Shown here piece after piece: positions 12,560 to 25,021 of a stretch of DNA of 64,000 nucleotides. Source of the DNA: Pristionchus mayeri. Lineage: Eukaryota; Nematoda; Chromadorea; Rhabditida; Neodiplogasteridae. Each line of letters begins with the position of its first letter. Within the stretch, counting starts at the first letter, position 1. The stretch is from positions 49,344,553-49,408,552 of the forward strand of contig BTRK01000005.1 in assembly GCA_036245805.1 (NCBI GenBank), written 5' to 3'. The notes beneath the pieces are model-generated. The model did not search any database, had not been told where the DNA came from, and worked only from the letters and a program-made list of their open reading frames with translations. The translations under genes and the position numbers were made by a program.

Positions 12560-13607
12560 GAACAAGACGATGCAATCAAAACTTTAGCGGAGAGAAGTTC
12601 GCTAATATGGACCGAGTAAAAAGTAGAGATGATGAACAGACTGTGCTTAACATTTGACCTTAGAGAATGTAGCTCCATTTAAAAAAATAGGTCTTGCACG
12701 CATCGAGAAAGACGATCACTTTGCGAAAAAAAGGGGACAAGACGATGCAATCAAAACTTTAGCGGAAAAAAGTTCGCTAATATGGACCGAGTAAAAAGTA
12801 GAGATGATGAACAAACCGTGCTTAACATTTGGCCTTAGAGAATGTAGCTCCATTTCAAAGAATATGTCTTGCACGCATCGAGTAAGACGATCTCTTTGTG
12901 AAAATAGGGGAACAAGAATTGCAATCAAAACTTTAGCGGAGAGAAGTTCGCTAATATGGACCGAGTAAAAAGTAGAGATGAAGAACAGACCGTGCTTAAC
13001 ATTTGGCCTTAGAGAATGTAGCTCCATTTCGAAGAATATGTCTTGCACGCATCGAGAAAGACGACCACTTTGCGAAAAAAGGGCAACAAGACGATGCAAT
13101 CAAAACTTTAGCGGAGAGAAGTTCGCTAATATGGACCGAGTAAAAAGTAGAGATGATGAACAGACTGTGCTTAACATTTGACCTTAGAGAATGTAGCTCC
13201 ATTTAAAAAAATAGGTCTTGCACGCATCGAGAAAGACGATCACTTTGCGAAAAAAAGGGGACAAGACGATGCAATCAAAACTTTAGCGGAAAAAAGTTCG
13301 CTAATATGGACCGAGTAAAAAGTAGAGATGATGAACAAACCGTGCTTAACATTTGGCCTTAGAGAATGTAGCTCCATTTCAAAGAATATGTCTTGCACGC
13401 ATCGAGTAAGACGATCTCTTTGTGAAAATAGGGGAACAAGAATTGCAATCAAAACTTTAGCGGAGAGAAGTTCGCTAATATGGACCGAGTAAAAAGTAGA
13501 GATGAAGAACAGACCGTGCTTAACATTTGGCCTTAGAGAATGTAGCTCCATTTCGAAGAATATGTCTTGCACGCATCGAGAAAGACGACCACTTTGCGAA
13601 AAAAGGG
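12560..13607 (+). repeat. 524-bp trimer duplication private to the first superblock copy
   Basis: About 12560-13083 and 13084-13607 repeat three monomers with a 524-bp period. Both carry the unusual caagaattgcaatc variant (one base shorter than caagacgatgcaatc) near 12914 and 13438, and gacgaccacttt near 13062 and 13586. The corresponding part of the second superblock copy (about 18.57-19.09 kb) has a single trimer. The extra trimer was therefore gained in copy one, or lost from copy two, after the large duplication. Confidence 0.8.
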
Positions 13608-16600
13608 CAACAAGACGATGCAATCAAAACTTTAGCGGAGAAAAGTTCGCTAATATGGACCGAGTAAAAAGTAGAGATGATGAACAGACCGTGCTTAACA
13701 TTTGGCCTTAGAGAATGTAGCTCCATTTCGAAGAATATGTCTTGCACGCATCGAGAAAGACGATCACTTTGCGAAAAAAGGGGAACAAGACGATGCAATC
13801 AAAACTTTAGCGGAGAGAAGTTCGCTAATATGGACCGAGTAAAAAGTAGAGATGATGAACAGACCGTGCTTAACATTTGGCCTTAGAGAATGTAGCTCCA
13901 TTTCGAAGAATATGTCTTGCACGCATCGAGAAAGACGATCACTTTGCGAAAAATGACGATCACTTTGCGAAAAAAGGGGAACAAGACGATGCAATCAAAT
14001 CTTTACCGGAGAGAAGTTCGCTAATATGGACCGAGTAAAAAGTAGAGATGATGAACAGACTGTGCTTAACATTTGACCTTAGAGAATGTAGCTCCATTTA
14101 AAAAAATAGGTCTTGCACGCATCGAGAAAGACGATCACTTTGCGAAAAAAAGGGGACAAGACGATGCAATCAAAACTTTAGCGGAAAAAAGTTCGCTAAT
14201 ATGGACCGAGTAAAAAGTAGAGATGATGAACAAACCGTGCTTAACATTTGGCCTTAGAGAATGTAGCTCCATTTCAAAGAATATGTCTTGCACGCATCGA
14301 GTAAGACGATCTCTTTGTGAAAATAGGGGAACAAGACGATGCAATCAAAACTTTAGCGGAGAGAAGTTCGCTAATATGGACCGAGTAAAAAGTAGAGATG
14401 AAGAACAGACCGTGCTTAACATTTGGCCTTAGAGAATGTAGCTCCATTTCGAAGAATATGTCTTGCACGCATCGAGAAAGACGATCACTTTGCGAAAAAA
14501 GGGCAACAAGACGATGCAATCAAAACTTTAGCGGAGAAAAGTTCGCTAATATGGACCGAGTAAAAAGTAGAGATGATGAACAGACCGTGCTTAACATTTG
14601 GCCTTAGAGAATGTAGCTCCATTTCGAAGAATATGTCTTGCACGCATCGAGAAATACGATCACTTTGCGAAAAAAGGGGAACAAGACGATGCAATCAAAA
14701 CTTTAGCGGAGAGAAGTTCGCTAATATGGACCGAGTAAAAAGTAGAGATGATGAGCAGACCGTGCTTAACATTTGACCTTAGAGGATGTAGCTCCATTTC
14801 AAAGAATATGCCTTGCACGCATCGAGAAAGACGATAACTTTGCGAAAAAAGGGGAACAAGACGATGCGATCAAAACTTTAGCGGAGAGAAGTTCGCTAAT
14901 ATGGACCGAGTAAAAAGTAGAGATGATGAACAGACCGTGCTTAACATTTGGCCTTAGAGAATGAAGCTCCATTTCAAAGAATATGTCTTGCACGCATCGA
15001 GAAAGACGATCACTTTGCGAAAAAAGGGGAACAGGACGATGCAATCAAACTTTAGCGGAGAGAAGTTCGCTAATATGAACCGAGTACAAAGTAGAGATGA
15101 TGAACAGACCGTGATTAACATTTGGCCTTAGAGAATGTAGCTCCATTTAAAAAAATAGGTCTTGCACGCATCGAGAAAGACGATAACTTTGCGAAAAAAG
15201 GGGAACAAGACGATGCAATCAAAACTTTAGCGGAGAGAAGTTCGCTAATATGGACCGAGTAAAAAGTAGAGATGATGAACAGACCGTGCTTAACATTTGG
15301 CCTTAGAGAACGTAGCTCCATTTCAAAGAATATGTCTTGCACGCATCGAGAAAGACGATCACTTTGCGAAAAAAGGGGAACAAGACGATGCAATCAAAAC
15401 TTTAGCGGAGAGAAGTTCGCTAATATGGACCGAGTAAAAAGTAGAGATGATGAACAGACTGTGCTTAACATTTGACCTTAGAGAATGTAGCTAAATTTAA
15501 AAAAATAGGTCTTGCACGCATCGAGAAAGACGATCACTTTGCGAAAAAAAGGGGACAAGACGATGCAATCAAAACTTTAGCGGAATAAAGTTCGCTAATA
15601 TGGACCGAGTAAAAAGTAGAGATGATGAACAAACCGTGCTTAACATTTGGCCTTAGAGAATGTAGCTCCATTTCAAAGAATATGTCTTGCACGCATCGAG
15701 TAAGACGATCTCTTTGTGAAAATAGGGGAACAAGACGATGCAATCAAAACTTTAGCGGAGAGAAGTTCGCTAATATGGACCGAGTAAAAAGTAGAGATGA
15801 AGAACAGACCGTGCTTAACATTTGGCCTTAGAGAATGTAGCTCCATTTCGAAGAATATGTCTTGCACGCATCGAGAAAGACGATCACTTTGCGAAAAAAG
15901 GGCAACAAGACGATGCAATCAAAACTTTAGCGGAGAAAAGTTCGCTAATATGGACCGTGTAAAAAGTAGAGATGATGAACAGACCGTGCTTAACATTTGG
16001 CCTTAGAGAATGTAGCTCCATTTCGAAGAATATGTCTTGCACGCATCGAGAAAGACGATCACTTTGCGAAAAAAGGGGAACAAGACGATGCAATCAAAAC
16101 TTTAGCGGAGAGAAGTTCGCTAATATGGACCGAGTAAAAAGTAGAGATGATGAACAGACCGTGCTTAACATTTGGCCTTAGAGAATGTAGCTCCATTTCG
16201 AAGAATATGTCTTGCACGCATCGAGAAAGACGATCACTTTGCGAAAAAAGACGATCACTTTGCGAAAAAAGGGGAACAAGACGATGCAATCAAATCTTTA
16301 CCGGAGAGAAGTTCGCTAATATGGACCGAGTAAAAAGTAGAGATGATGAACAGACCGTGATTAACATTTGGCCTTAGAGAATGTAGCTCCATTTAAAAAA
16401 TAGGTCTTGCACGCATCGAGAAAGACGATCACTTTGCGAAAAAAGGGGAACAAGACGATGCAATCAAAACTTTAGCGGAGAGAAGTTCGCTAATATGGAC
16501 CGAGTAAAAAGTAGAGATGATGAGCAGACCGTGCTTAACATTTGACCTTAGAGGATGTAGCTCCATTTCAAAGAATATGCCTTGCACGCATCGAGAAAGA

Positions 16601-17127
16601 CGATAACTTTGCGAAAAAAGGGGAACAAGACGATGCGATCAAAACTTTAGCGGAGAGAAGTTCGCTAATATGGACCGAGTAAAAAGTAGAGATGATGAAC
16701 AGACCGTGCTTAACATTTGGCCTTAGAGAATGAAGCTCCATTTCAAAGAATATGTCTTGCACGCATCGAGAAAGACGATCACTTTGCGAAAAAAGGGGAA
16801 CAGGACGATGCAATCAAACTTTAGCGGAGAGAAGTTCGCTAATATGAACCGAGTACAAAGTAGAGATGATGAACAGACCGTGATTAACATTTGGCCTTAG
16901 AGAATGTAGCTCCATTTAAAAAAATAGGTCTTGCACGCATCGAGAAAGACGATCACTTTGCGAAAAAAGGGGAACAAGACGATGCAATCAAAACTTTAGC
17001 GGAGAGAAGTTCGCTAATATGGACCGAGTAAAAAGTAGAGATGATGAACAGACTGTGCTTAACATTTGACCTTAGAGAATGTAGCTCCATTAAAAAAAAT
17101 AGGTCTTGCACGCATCGAGAAAGACGA

Positions 17128-19915
17128 TCACTTTGCGAAAAAAAGGGGACAAGACGATGCAATCAAAACTCTAGCGGAAAAAAGTTCGCTAATATGGACC
17201 GAGTAAAAAGTAGAGATGATGAACAAACCGTGCTTAACATTTGGCCTTAGAGAATGTAGCTCCATTTCAAAGAATATGTCTTGCACGCATCGAGTAAGAC
17301 GATCTCTTTGTGAAAATAGGGGAACAAGAATTGCAATCAAAACTTTAGCGGAGAGAAGTTCGCTAATATGGACCGAGTAAAAAGTAGAGATGAAGAACAG
17401 ACCGTGCTTAACATTTGGCCTTAGAGAATGTAGCTCCATTTCGAAGAATATGTCTTGCACGCATCGAGAAAGACGACCACTTTGCGAAAAAAGGGCAACA
17501 AGACGATGCAATCAAAACTTTAGCGGAGAAAAGTTCGCTAATATGGACCGAGTAAAAAGTAGAGATGATGAACAGACCGTGCTTAACATTTGGCCTTAGA
17601 GAATGTAGCTCCATTTCGAAGAATATGTCTTGCACGCATCGAGAAAGACGATCACTTTGCGAAAAAAGGGGAACAAGACGATGCAATCAAAACTTTAGCG
17701 GAGAGAAGTTCGCTAATATGGACCGAGTAAAAAGTAGAGATGATGAACAGACCGTGCTTAACATTTGGCCTTAGAGAATGTAGCTCCATTTCGAAGAATA
17801 TGTCTTGCACGCATCGAGAAAGACGATCACTTTGCGAAAAAAGACGATCACTTTGCGAAAAAAGGGGAACAAGACGATGCAATCAAATCTTTACCGGAGA
17901 GAAGTTCGCTAATATGGACCGAGTAAAAAGTAGAGATGATGAACAGACCGTGATTAACATTTGGCCTTAGAGAATGTAGCTCCATTTAAAAAATAGGTCT
18001 TGCACGCATCGAGAAAGACGATCACTTTGCGAAAAAAAAGGGAACAAGACGATGCAATCAACACTTTAGCGGAGAGAAGTTCGCTAATATGGACCGAGTA
18101 AAAAGTAGAAATGATGAACAGACCGTGTTTAACATTTGGCCTTAGAGAATTTAGCTCCATTTCAAAGAATAGGTCTTGCACGCATCGAGAAAGACGATCA
18201 CTTTGCGAAAAAAAGGGAACAAGACGATGCAATCAAAACTTTAGCGGAGAGAAGTTCGCTAATATGAACCGAGTACAAAGTAGAGATGATGAACAGACCG
18301 TGATTAACATTTGGCCTTAGAGAATGTAGCTTCATTTAAAAAAATAGGTCTTGCACGCATCGAGAAAGACGATAACTTTGCGAAAAAAGGGGAACAAGAC
18401 GATGCAATCAAAACTTTAGCGGAGAGAAGTTCGCTAATATGGACCGAGTAAAAAGTAGAGATGATGAACAGACCGTGCTTAACATTTGGCCTTAGAGAAC
18501 GTAGCTCCATTTCAAAGAATATGTCTTGCACGCATCGAGAAAGACGATCACTTTGCGAAAAAAGGGGAACAAGACGATGCAATCAAAACTTTAGCGGAGA
18601 GAAGTTCGCTAATATGGACCGAGTAAAAAGTAGAGATGATGAACAGACTGTGCTTAACATTTGACCTTAGAGAATGTAGCTCCATTTAAAAAAATAGGTC
18701 TTGCACGCATCGAGAAAGACGATCACTTTGCGAAAAAAAGGGGACAAGACGATGCAATCAAAACTTTAGCGGAAAAAAGTTCGCTAATATGGACCGAGTA
18801 AAAAGTAGAGATGATGAACAAACCGTGCTTAACATTTGGCCTTAGAGAATGTAGCTCCATTTCAAAGAATATGTCTTGCACGCATCGAGTAAGACGATCT
18901 CTTTGTGAAAATAGGGGAACAAGAATTGCAATCAAAACTTTAGCGGAGAGAAGTTCGCTAATATGGACCGAGTAAAAAGTAGAGATGAAGAACAGACCGT
19001 GCTTAACATTTGGCCTTAGAGAATGTAGCTCCATTTCGAAGAATATGTCTTGCACGCATCGAGAAAGACGACCACTTTGCGAAAAAAGGGCAACAAGACG
19101 ATGCAATCAAAACTTTAGCGGAGAAAAGTTCGCTAATATGGACCGAGTAAAAAGTAGAGATGATGAACAGACCGTGCTTAACATTTGGCCTTAGAGAATG
19201 TAGCTCCATTTCGAAGAATATGTCTTGCACGCATCGAGAAAGACGATCACTTTGCGAAAAAAGGGGAACAAGACGATGCAATCAAAACTTTAGCGGAGAG
19301 AAGTTCGCTAATATGGACCGAGTAAAAAGTAGAGATGATGAACAGACCGTGCTTAACATTTGGCCTTAGAGAATGTAGCTCCATTTCGAAGAATATGTCT
19401 TGCACGCATCGAGAAAGACGATCACTTTGCGAAAAATGACGATCACTTTGCGAAAAAAGGGGAACAAGACGATGCAATCAAATCTTTACCGGAGAGAAGT
19501 TCGCTAATATGGACCGAGTAAAAAGTAGAGATGATGAACAGACCGTGATTAACATTTGGCCTTAGAAAATGTAGCTCCATTTAAAAAATAGGTCTTGCAC
19601 GCATCGAGAAAGACGATCACTTTGCGAAAAAAAAGGGAACAAGACGATGCAATCAACACTTTAGCGGAGAGAAGTTCGCTAATATGGACCGAGTAAAAAG
19701 TAGAAATGATGAACAGACCGTGTTTAACATTTGGCCTTAGAGAATTTAGCTCCATTTCAAAGAATAGGTCTTGCACGCATCGAGAAAGACGATCACTTTG
19801 CGAAAAAAAGGGAACAAGACGATGCAATCAAAACTTTAGCGGAGAGAAGTTCGCTAATATGAACCGAGTACAAAGTAGAGATGATGAACAGACCGTGCTT
19901 AACATTTGGCCTTAG
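17128..19915 (+). repeat. 1595-bp nine-monomer repeat
   Basis: Monomers from about 17.13 to 18.32 kb recur at about 18.72 to 19.92 kb, 1595 bp away. Shared marks are the caagaattgcaatc variant (near 17330 and 18925), gacgaccacttt, the 21-bp internal duplication (near 17836 and 19431) and tttaacatttggcc with gagaatttagctcc (near 18120 and 19715). In the second copy the internal duplication is joined by aaaaatgacg, where the first reads aaaaaagacg. This unit overlaps the 5.8-kb superblock, so several registers of unequal exchange are layered. Confidence 0.7.
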
Positions 19916-20169
19916 AGAATGTAGCTCCATTTTTAAAAAATAGGTCTTGCACGCATCGAGAAAGACGATCACTGCGAAAAAAGGGGAACAAGACGATGCA
20001 ATCAAATCTTTACGGGAGAGAAGTTCGCTAATATGGACCGAGTAAAAAGTAGAGATGAAGAACAGACCGTGCTTAACATTTGGCCTTAGAGAATGTAGCT
20101 CCATTTTTTAAAAAATAGGTCTTGCACGCATCGAGAAAGACGATCACTTTGCGAAAAAAGGGGAACAAG

Positions 20170-23100
20170 ACGATGCAATCAAATCTTTACGGGAGAGAAG
20201 TTCGCTAATATGGACCGAGTAAAAAGTAGAGATGATGAACAGACCGTGATTAACATTTGGCCTTAGAGAATGTAGCTCCATTTAAAAAATAGTTCTTGCA
20301 CGCATCGAGAAAGACGATCACTTTGCGAAAAAAGACGATCACTTTGCGAAAAAAGGGGAACAAGACGATGCAATCAAATCTTTACGGGAGAGAAGTTCGC
20401 TAATATGGACCGAGTAAAAAGTAGAGATGATGAACAGACCGTGATTAACATTTGGCCTTACAGAATGTAGCTCCATTTAAAAAATAGTTCTTGCACGCAT
20501 CGAGAAAGACGATCACTTTGCGAAAAAAAGGGAACAAGACGATGCAATCAAAACTTTACCGGAGAGAAGTTCGCTAATATGGACCGAGTAAAAAGTAGAG
20601 ATGATGAACAGACCGTGCTTAACATTTTGCCTTAGAGAATGTAGCTCCATTGCAAAGAATAGGTCTTGCACGCATCGAGAAAGACGATCACTTTGCGAAA
20701 AAAGGGGAACAAGACGATGCAATCAACACTTTAGCGGAGAGAAGTTCGCTAATATGGACCGAGTAAAAAGTAGAAATGATGAACAGACCGTGTTTAACAT
20801 TTGGCCTTAGAGAATGTAGCTCCATTTCAAAGAATAGGTCTTGCACGCATCGAGAAAGACGATCACTTTGCGAAAAAAGGGGAACAAGACGATGCAATCA
20901 AAACTTTAGCGGAGAGAAGTTCGCTAATATGAACCGAGTACAAAGTAGAGATGATGAACAGACCGTGATTAACATTTGGCCTTAGAGAATGTAGCTCCAT
21001 TGCAAAGAATAGGTCTTGCACGCATCGAGAAAGACGATCACTTTGCGAAAAAAGGGGAACAAGACGATGCAATTAAAACTTTAGCGGAGAGAAGTTCGCT
21101 AATATGAACCGAGTACAAAGTAGAGATGATGAACAGACCGTGATTAACATTTGGACTTAGAGAATGTAGCTCCATTTAAAAAAATAGGTCTTGCACGCAT
21201 CGAGAAAGACGATCACTTTGCGAAAAAAGACGATCACTTTGCGAAAAAAGGGGAACAAGACGATGCAATCAAATCTTTACCGGAGAGAAGTTCGCTAATA
21301 TGGACCGAGTAAAAAGTAGAGATGATGAACAGACCGTGATTAACATTTGGCCTTAGAGAATGTAGCTCCATTTAAAAAATAGGTCTTGCACGCATCGAGA
21401 AAGACGATCACTTTGCGAAAAAAAGGGAACAAGACGATGCAATCAAATCTTTACCGGAGAGAAGTTCGCTAATATGGACCGAGTAAAAAGTAGAGATGAT
21501 GAACAGACCGTGATTAACATTTGGCCTTAGAGAATGTAGCTCCATTTAAAAAATAGGTCTTGCACGCATCGAGAAAGACGATCACTTTGCGAAAAAAAGG
21601 GAACAAGACGATGCAATCAACACTTTAGCGGAGAGAAGTTCGCTAATATGGACCGAGTAAAAAGTAGAAATGATGAACAGACCGTGTTTAACATTTGGCC
21701 TTAGAGAATTTAGCTCCATTTCAAAGAATAGGTCTTGCACGCGTCGAGAAAGACGATCACTTTGCGAAAAAAGGGGAACAAGACGATGCAATCAAATCTT
21801 TACCGGAGAGAAGTTCGCTAATATGGACCGAGTAAAAAGTAGAGATGATGAACAGACCGTGATTAACATTTGGCCTTAGAGAATGTAGCTCCATTTAAAA
21901 AATAGGTCTTGCACGCATCGAGAAAGACGATCACTTTGCGAAAAAAAGGGAACAAGACGATGCAATCAAAACTTTAGCGGAGAGAAGTTCGCTAATATGG
22001 ACCGAGTAAAAAGTAGAGATGATGAACAGACCGTGCTTAACATTTGGCCTTAGAGAATATAGCTCCATTTAAAAAATAGGTCTTGCACGCATCGAGTAAG
22101 ACGATCACTTTGCGAAAAAAGGGGAACAAGACGATGCAATCAAATCTTTACCGGAGAGAAGTTCGCTAATATGGACCGAGTAAAAAGTAGAAATGATGAA
22201 CAGACCGTGTTTAACATTTGGCCTTAGAGAATTTAGCTCCATTTAAAAAATAGGTCTTGCACGCATCGAGTAAGACGATCTCTTTGCGAAAAAAGGGGAT
22301 CAAGACGATGCAAACAAAACTTTAGCGGAGAGAAGTTCGCTAATATGGACCGAGTAAAAAGTAGAGATGATGAACAGACCGTGCTTAACATTTGGCCTTA
22401 GAGAATGTAGCTCCATTTTTAAAAAAAATAGGTCTTGCACGCATCGAGAAAGACGATCACTTTGCGAAAAAAGACGATCACTTTGCGAAAAAAGGGAACA
22501 AGACGATGCAATCAAAACTTTACCGGAGAGAAGTTCGCTAATATGGACCGAGTAAAAAGTAGAGATGATGAACGGACCGTGCTTAACATTTGGCCTTAGA
22601 GAATGTAGCTCCATTGCAAAGAATAGGTCTTGCACGCATCGAGAAAGACGATCACTTTGCGAAAAAAGGGGAACAAGACGATGCAATCAAATCTTTACGG
22701 GAGAGAAGTTCGCTAATATGGACCGAGTAAAAAGTAGAGATGATGAACAGACCGTGATTAACATTTGGCCTTAGAGAATGTAGCTCCATTTAAAAAATAG
22801 GTCTTGCACGCATCGAGTAAGACGATCTCTTTGCGAAAAAAGGGGATCAAGACGATGCAAACAAAACTTTAGCGGAGAGAAGTTCGCTAATATGGACCGA
22901 GTAAAAAGTAGAGATGATGAACAGACCGTGCTTAACATTTGGCCTTAGAGAATGTAGCTCCATTTTTAAAAAAATAGGTCTTGCACGCATCGAGAAAGAC
23001 GATCACTTTGCGAAAAAAGGGGAACAAGACGATGCAATCAAATCTTTACGGGAGAGAAGTTCGCTAATATGGACCGAGTAAAAAGTAGAGATGATGAACA

Positions 23101-24650
23101 GACCGTGATTAACATTTGGCCTTAGAGAATGTAGCTCCATTTAAAAAATAGTTCTTGCACGCATCGAGAAAGACGATCACTTTGCGAAAAAAGACGATCA
23201 CTTTGCGAAAAAAGGGGAACAAGACGATGCAATCAAATCTTTACGGGAGAGAAGTTCGCTAATATGGACCGAGTAAAAAGTAGAGATGATGAACAGACCG
23301 TGATTAACATTTGGCCTTAGAGAATGTAGCTCCATTTAAAAAATAGTTCTTGCACGCATCGAGAAAGACGATCACTTTGCGAAAAAAAGGGAACAAGACG
23401 ATGCAATCAAAACTTTACCGGAGAGAAGTTCGCTAATATGGACCGAGTAAAAAGTAGAGATGATGAACAGACCGTGCTTAACATTTTGCCTTAGAGAATG
23501 TAGCTCCATTGCAAAGAATAGGTCTTGCACGCATCGAGAAAGACGATCACTTTGCGAAAAAAGGGGAACAAGACGATGCAATCAACACTTTAGCGGAGAG
23601 AAGTTCGCTAATATGGACCGAGTAAAAAGTAGAAATGATGAACAGACCGTGTTTAACATTTGGCCTTAGAGAATGTAGCTCCATTTCAAAGAATAGGTCT
23701 TGCACGCATCGAGAAAGACGATCACTTTGCGAAAAAAGGGGAACAAGACGATGCAATCAAAACTTTAGCGGAGAGAAGTTCGCTAATATGAACCGAGTAC
23801 AAAGTAGAGATGATGAACAGACCGTGATTAACATTTGGCCTTAGAGAATGTAGCTCCATTGCAAAGAATAGGTCTTGCACGCATCGAGAAAGACGATCAC
23901 TTTGCGAAAAAAGGGGAACAAGACGATGCAATTAAAACTTTAGCGGAGAGAAGTTCGCTAATATGAACCGAGTGCAAAGTAGAGATGATGAACAGACCGT
24001 GATTAACATTTGGACTTAGAGAATGTAGCTCCATTTAAAAAAATAGGTCTTGCACGCATCGAGAAAGACGATCACTTTGCGAAAAAAGACGATCACTTTG
24101 CGAAAAAAGGGGAACAAGACGATGCAATCAAATCTTTACCGGAGAGAAGTTCGCTAATATGGACCGAGTAAAAAGTAGAGATGATGAACAGACCGTGATT
24201 AACATTTGGCCTTAGAGAATGTAGCTCCATTTAAAAAATAGGTCTTGCACGCATCGAGAAAGACGATCACTTTGCGAAAAAAAGGGAACAAGACGATGCA
24301 ATCAAATCTTTACCGGAGAGAAGTTCGCTAATATGGACCGAGTAAAAAGTAGAGATGATGAACAGACCGTGATTAACATTTGGCCTTAGAGAATGTAGCT
24401 CCATTTAAAAAATAGGTCTTGCACGCATCGAGAAAGACGATCACTTTGCGAAAAAAAGGGAACAAGACGATGCAATCAACACTTTAGCGGAGAGAAGTTC
24501 GCTAATATGGACCGAGTAAAAAGTAGAAATGATGAACAGACCGTGTTTAACATTTGGCCTTAGAGAATTTAGCTCCATTTCAAAGAATAGGTCTTGCACG
24601 CGTCGAGAAAGACGATCACTTTGCGAAAAAAGGGGAACAAGACGATGCAA
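20170..24650 (+). repeat. 1.6-kb block copied at an offset of 2859 bp
   Basis: About 20170-21798 and 23030-24657 run in parallel. Both have the atagttcttgc monomer with the 21-bp duplication, then acattttgcc near 20623 and 23482 (the usual form is acatttggcc), aattaaaac near 21070 and 23930, catttggactt, and gcgtcgagaaag near 21740 and 24600. They part where the first reads caaatctttaccgg and the second caaaactttagcgg. The rare acattttgcc form makes common descent clear. Confidence 0.82.
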
Positions 24651-24960
24651 TCAAAACTTTAGCGGAGAGAAGTTCGCTAATATGGACCGAGTAAAAAGTA
24701 GAGATGATGAACAGACCGTGATTAACATTTGGCCTTAGAGAATGTAGCTCCATTGCAAAGAATAGGTCTTGCACGCATCGAGAAAGACGATCACTTTGCG
24801 AAAAAAGGGGAACAAGACGATGCAATTAAAACTTTAGCGGAGAGAAGTTCGCTAATATGAACCGAGTGCAAAGTAGAGATGATGAACAGACCGTGATTAA
24901 CATTTGGACTTAGAGAATGTAGCTCCATTTAAAAAAATAGGTCTTGCACGCATCGAGAAA

Positions 24961-25021
24961 GACGATCACTTTGCGAAAAAAGACGATCACTGCGAAAAAA
25001 GACGATCACTTTGCGAAAAAA
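24961..25021 (+). repeat. Triplicated internal unit with a 2-base loss in the middle copy
   Basis: This is the only place where I see three tandem copies of the internal unit: 24961-24981 (21 bp), 24982-25000 (19 bp, with cactgcg for cactttgcg) and 25001-25021 (21 bp). Comparison with the related block about 0.9 kb upstream, which has two copies, shows the offset changing from 894 to 913 bp across this site, the 19 bp of the extra unit. Single monomers with the same cactgcg loss occur near 19970 and 25705, so the middle copy may have come from such a monomer by conversion. Confidence 0.9.

Larger units (their letters stand above)
8180..19520 (+). repeat. Superblock of about 5.8 kb in two tandem copies
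   Basis: About 8180-14030 and 14010-19520 hold the same monomers in the same order. The first part matches at an offset of 5833 bp (8.18-11.33 kb with 14.01-17.17 kb), the second at 6007 bp (11.56-13.12 kb with 17.56-19.12 kb) and the last at 5483 bp (13.08-14.03 kb with 18.56-19.52 kb). The offset steps equal one monomer (174 bp) and one 524-bp trimer, so the copies differ by whole-monomer gains or losses. Substitutions are few: gtagctaaattt near 15490, cggaataaag near 15585 and gaccgtgtaaaa near 15957, against gtagctccattt, cggaaaaaag and gaccgagtaaaa in copy one. Confidence 0.8.
6588..19930 (+). repeat. Zone B1: monomers with ttcgaag, cgataac and gtgaaaata variants
   Basis: This zone holds variants I do not find further right: ccatttcgaagaatatg (first near 7040, last near 19390), gacgataactttgcg, gaggatgtagc with gatgagcagacc, gagtaagacgatctctttgtgaaaata, and gcggaaaaaagttcg. 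The variants appear in fixed order inside longer repeating units, so they identify copies of those units. The zone ends near 19.9 kb, where tttacggg and tttaccgg monomers take over. Confidence 0.85.

Noticed and set aside
12716..13623. 127-codon minus-strand frames that look longer than the rest
   Set aside because: They arise where caagaattgcaatc is one base shorter than usual, joining two monomer frames. The same frame recurs at 17128 and 18723 with the same variant. There is no start context or unique sequence.
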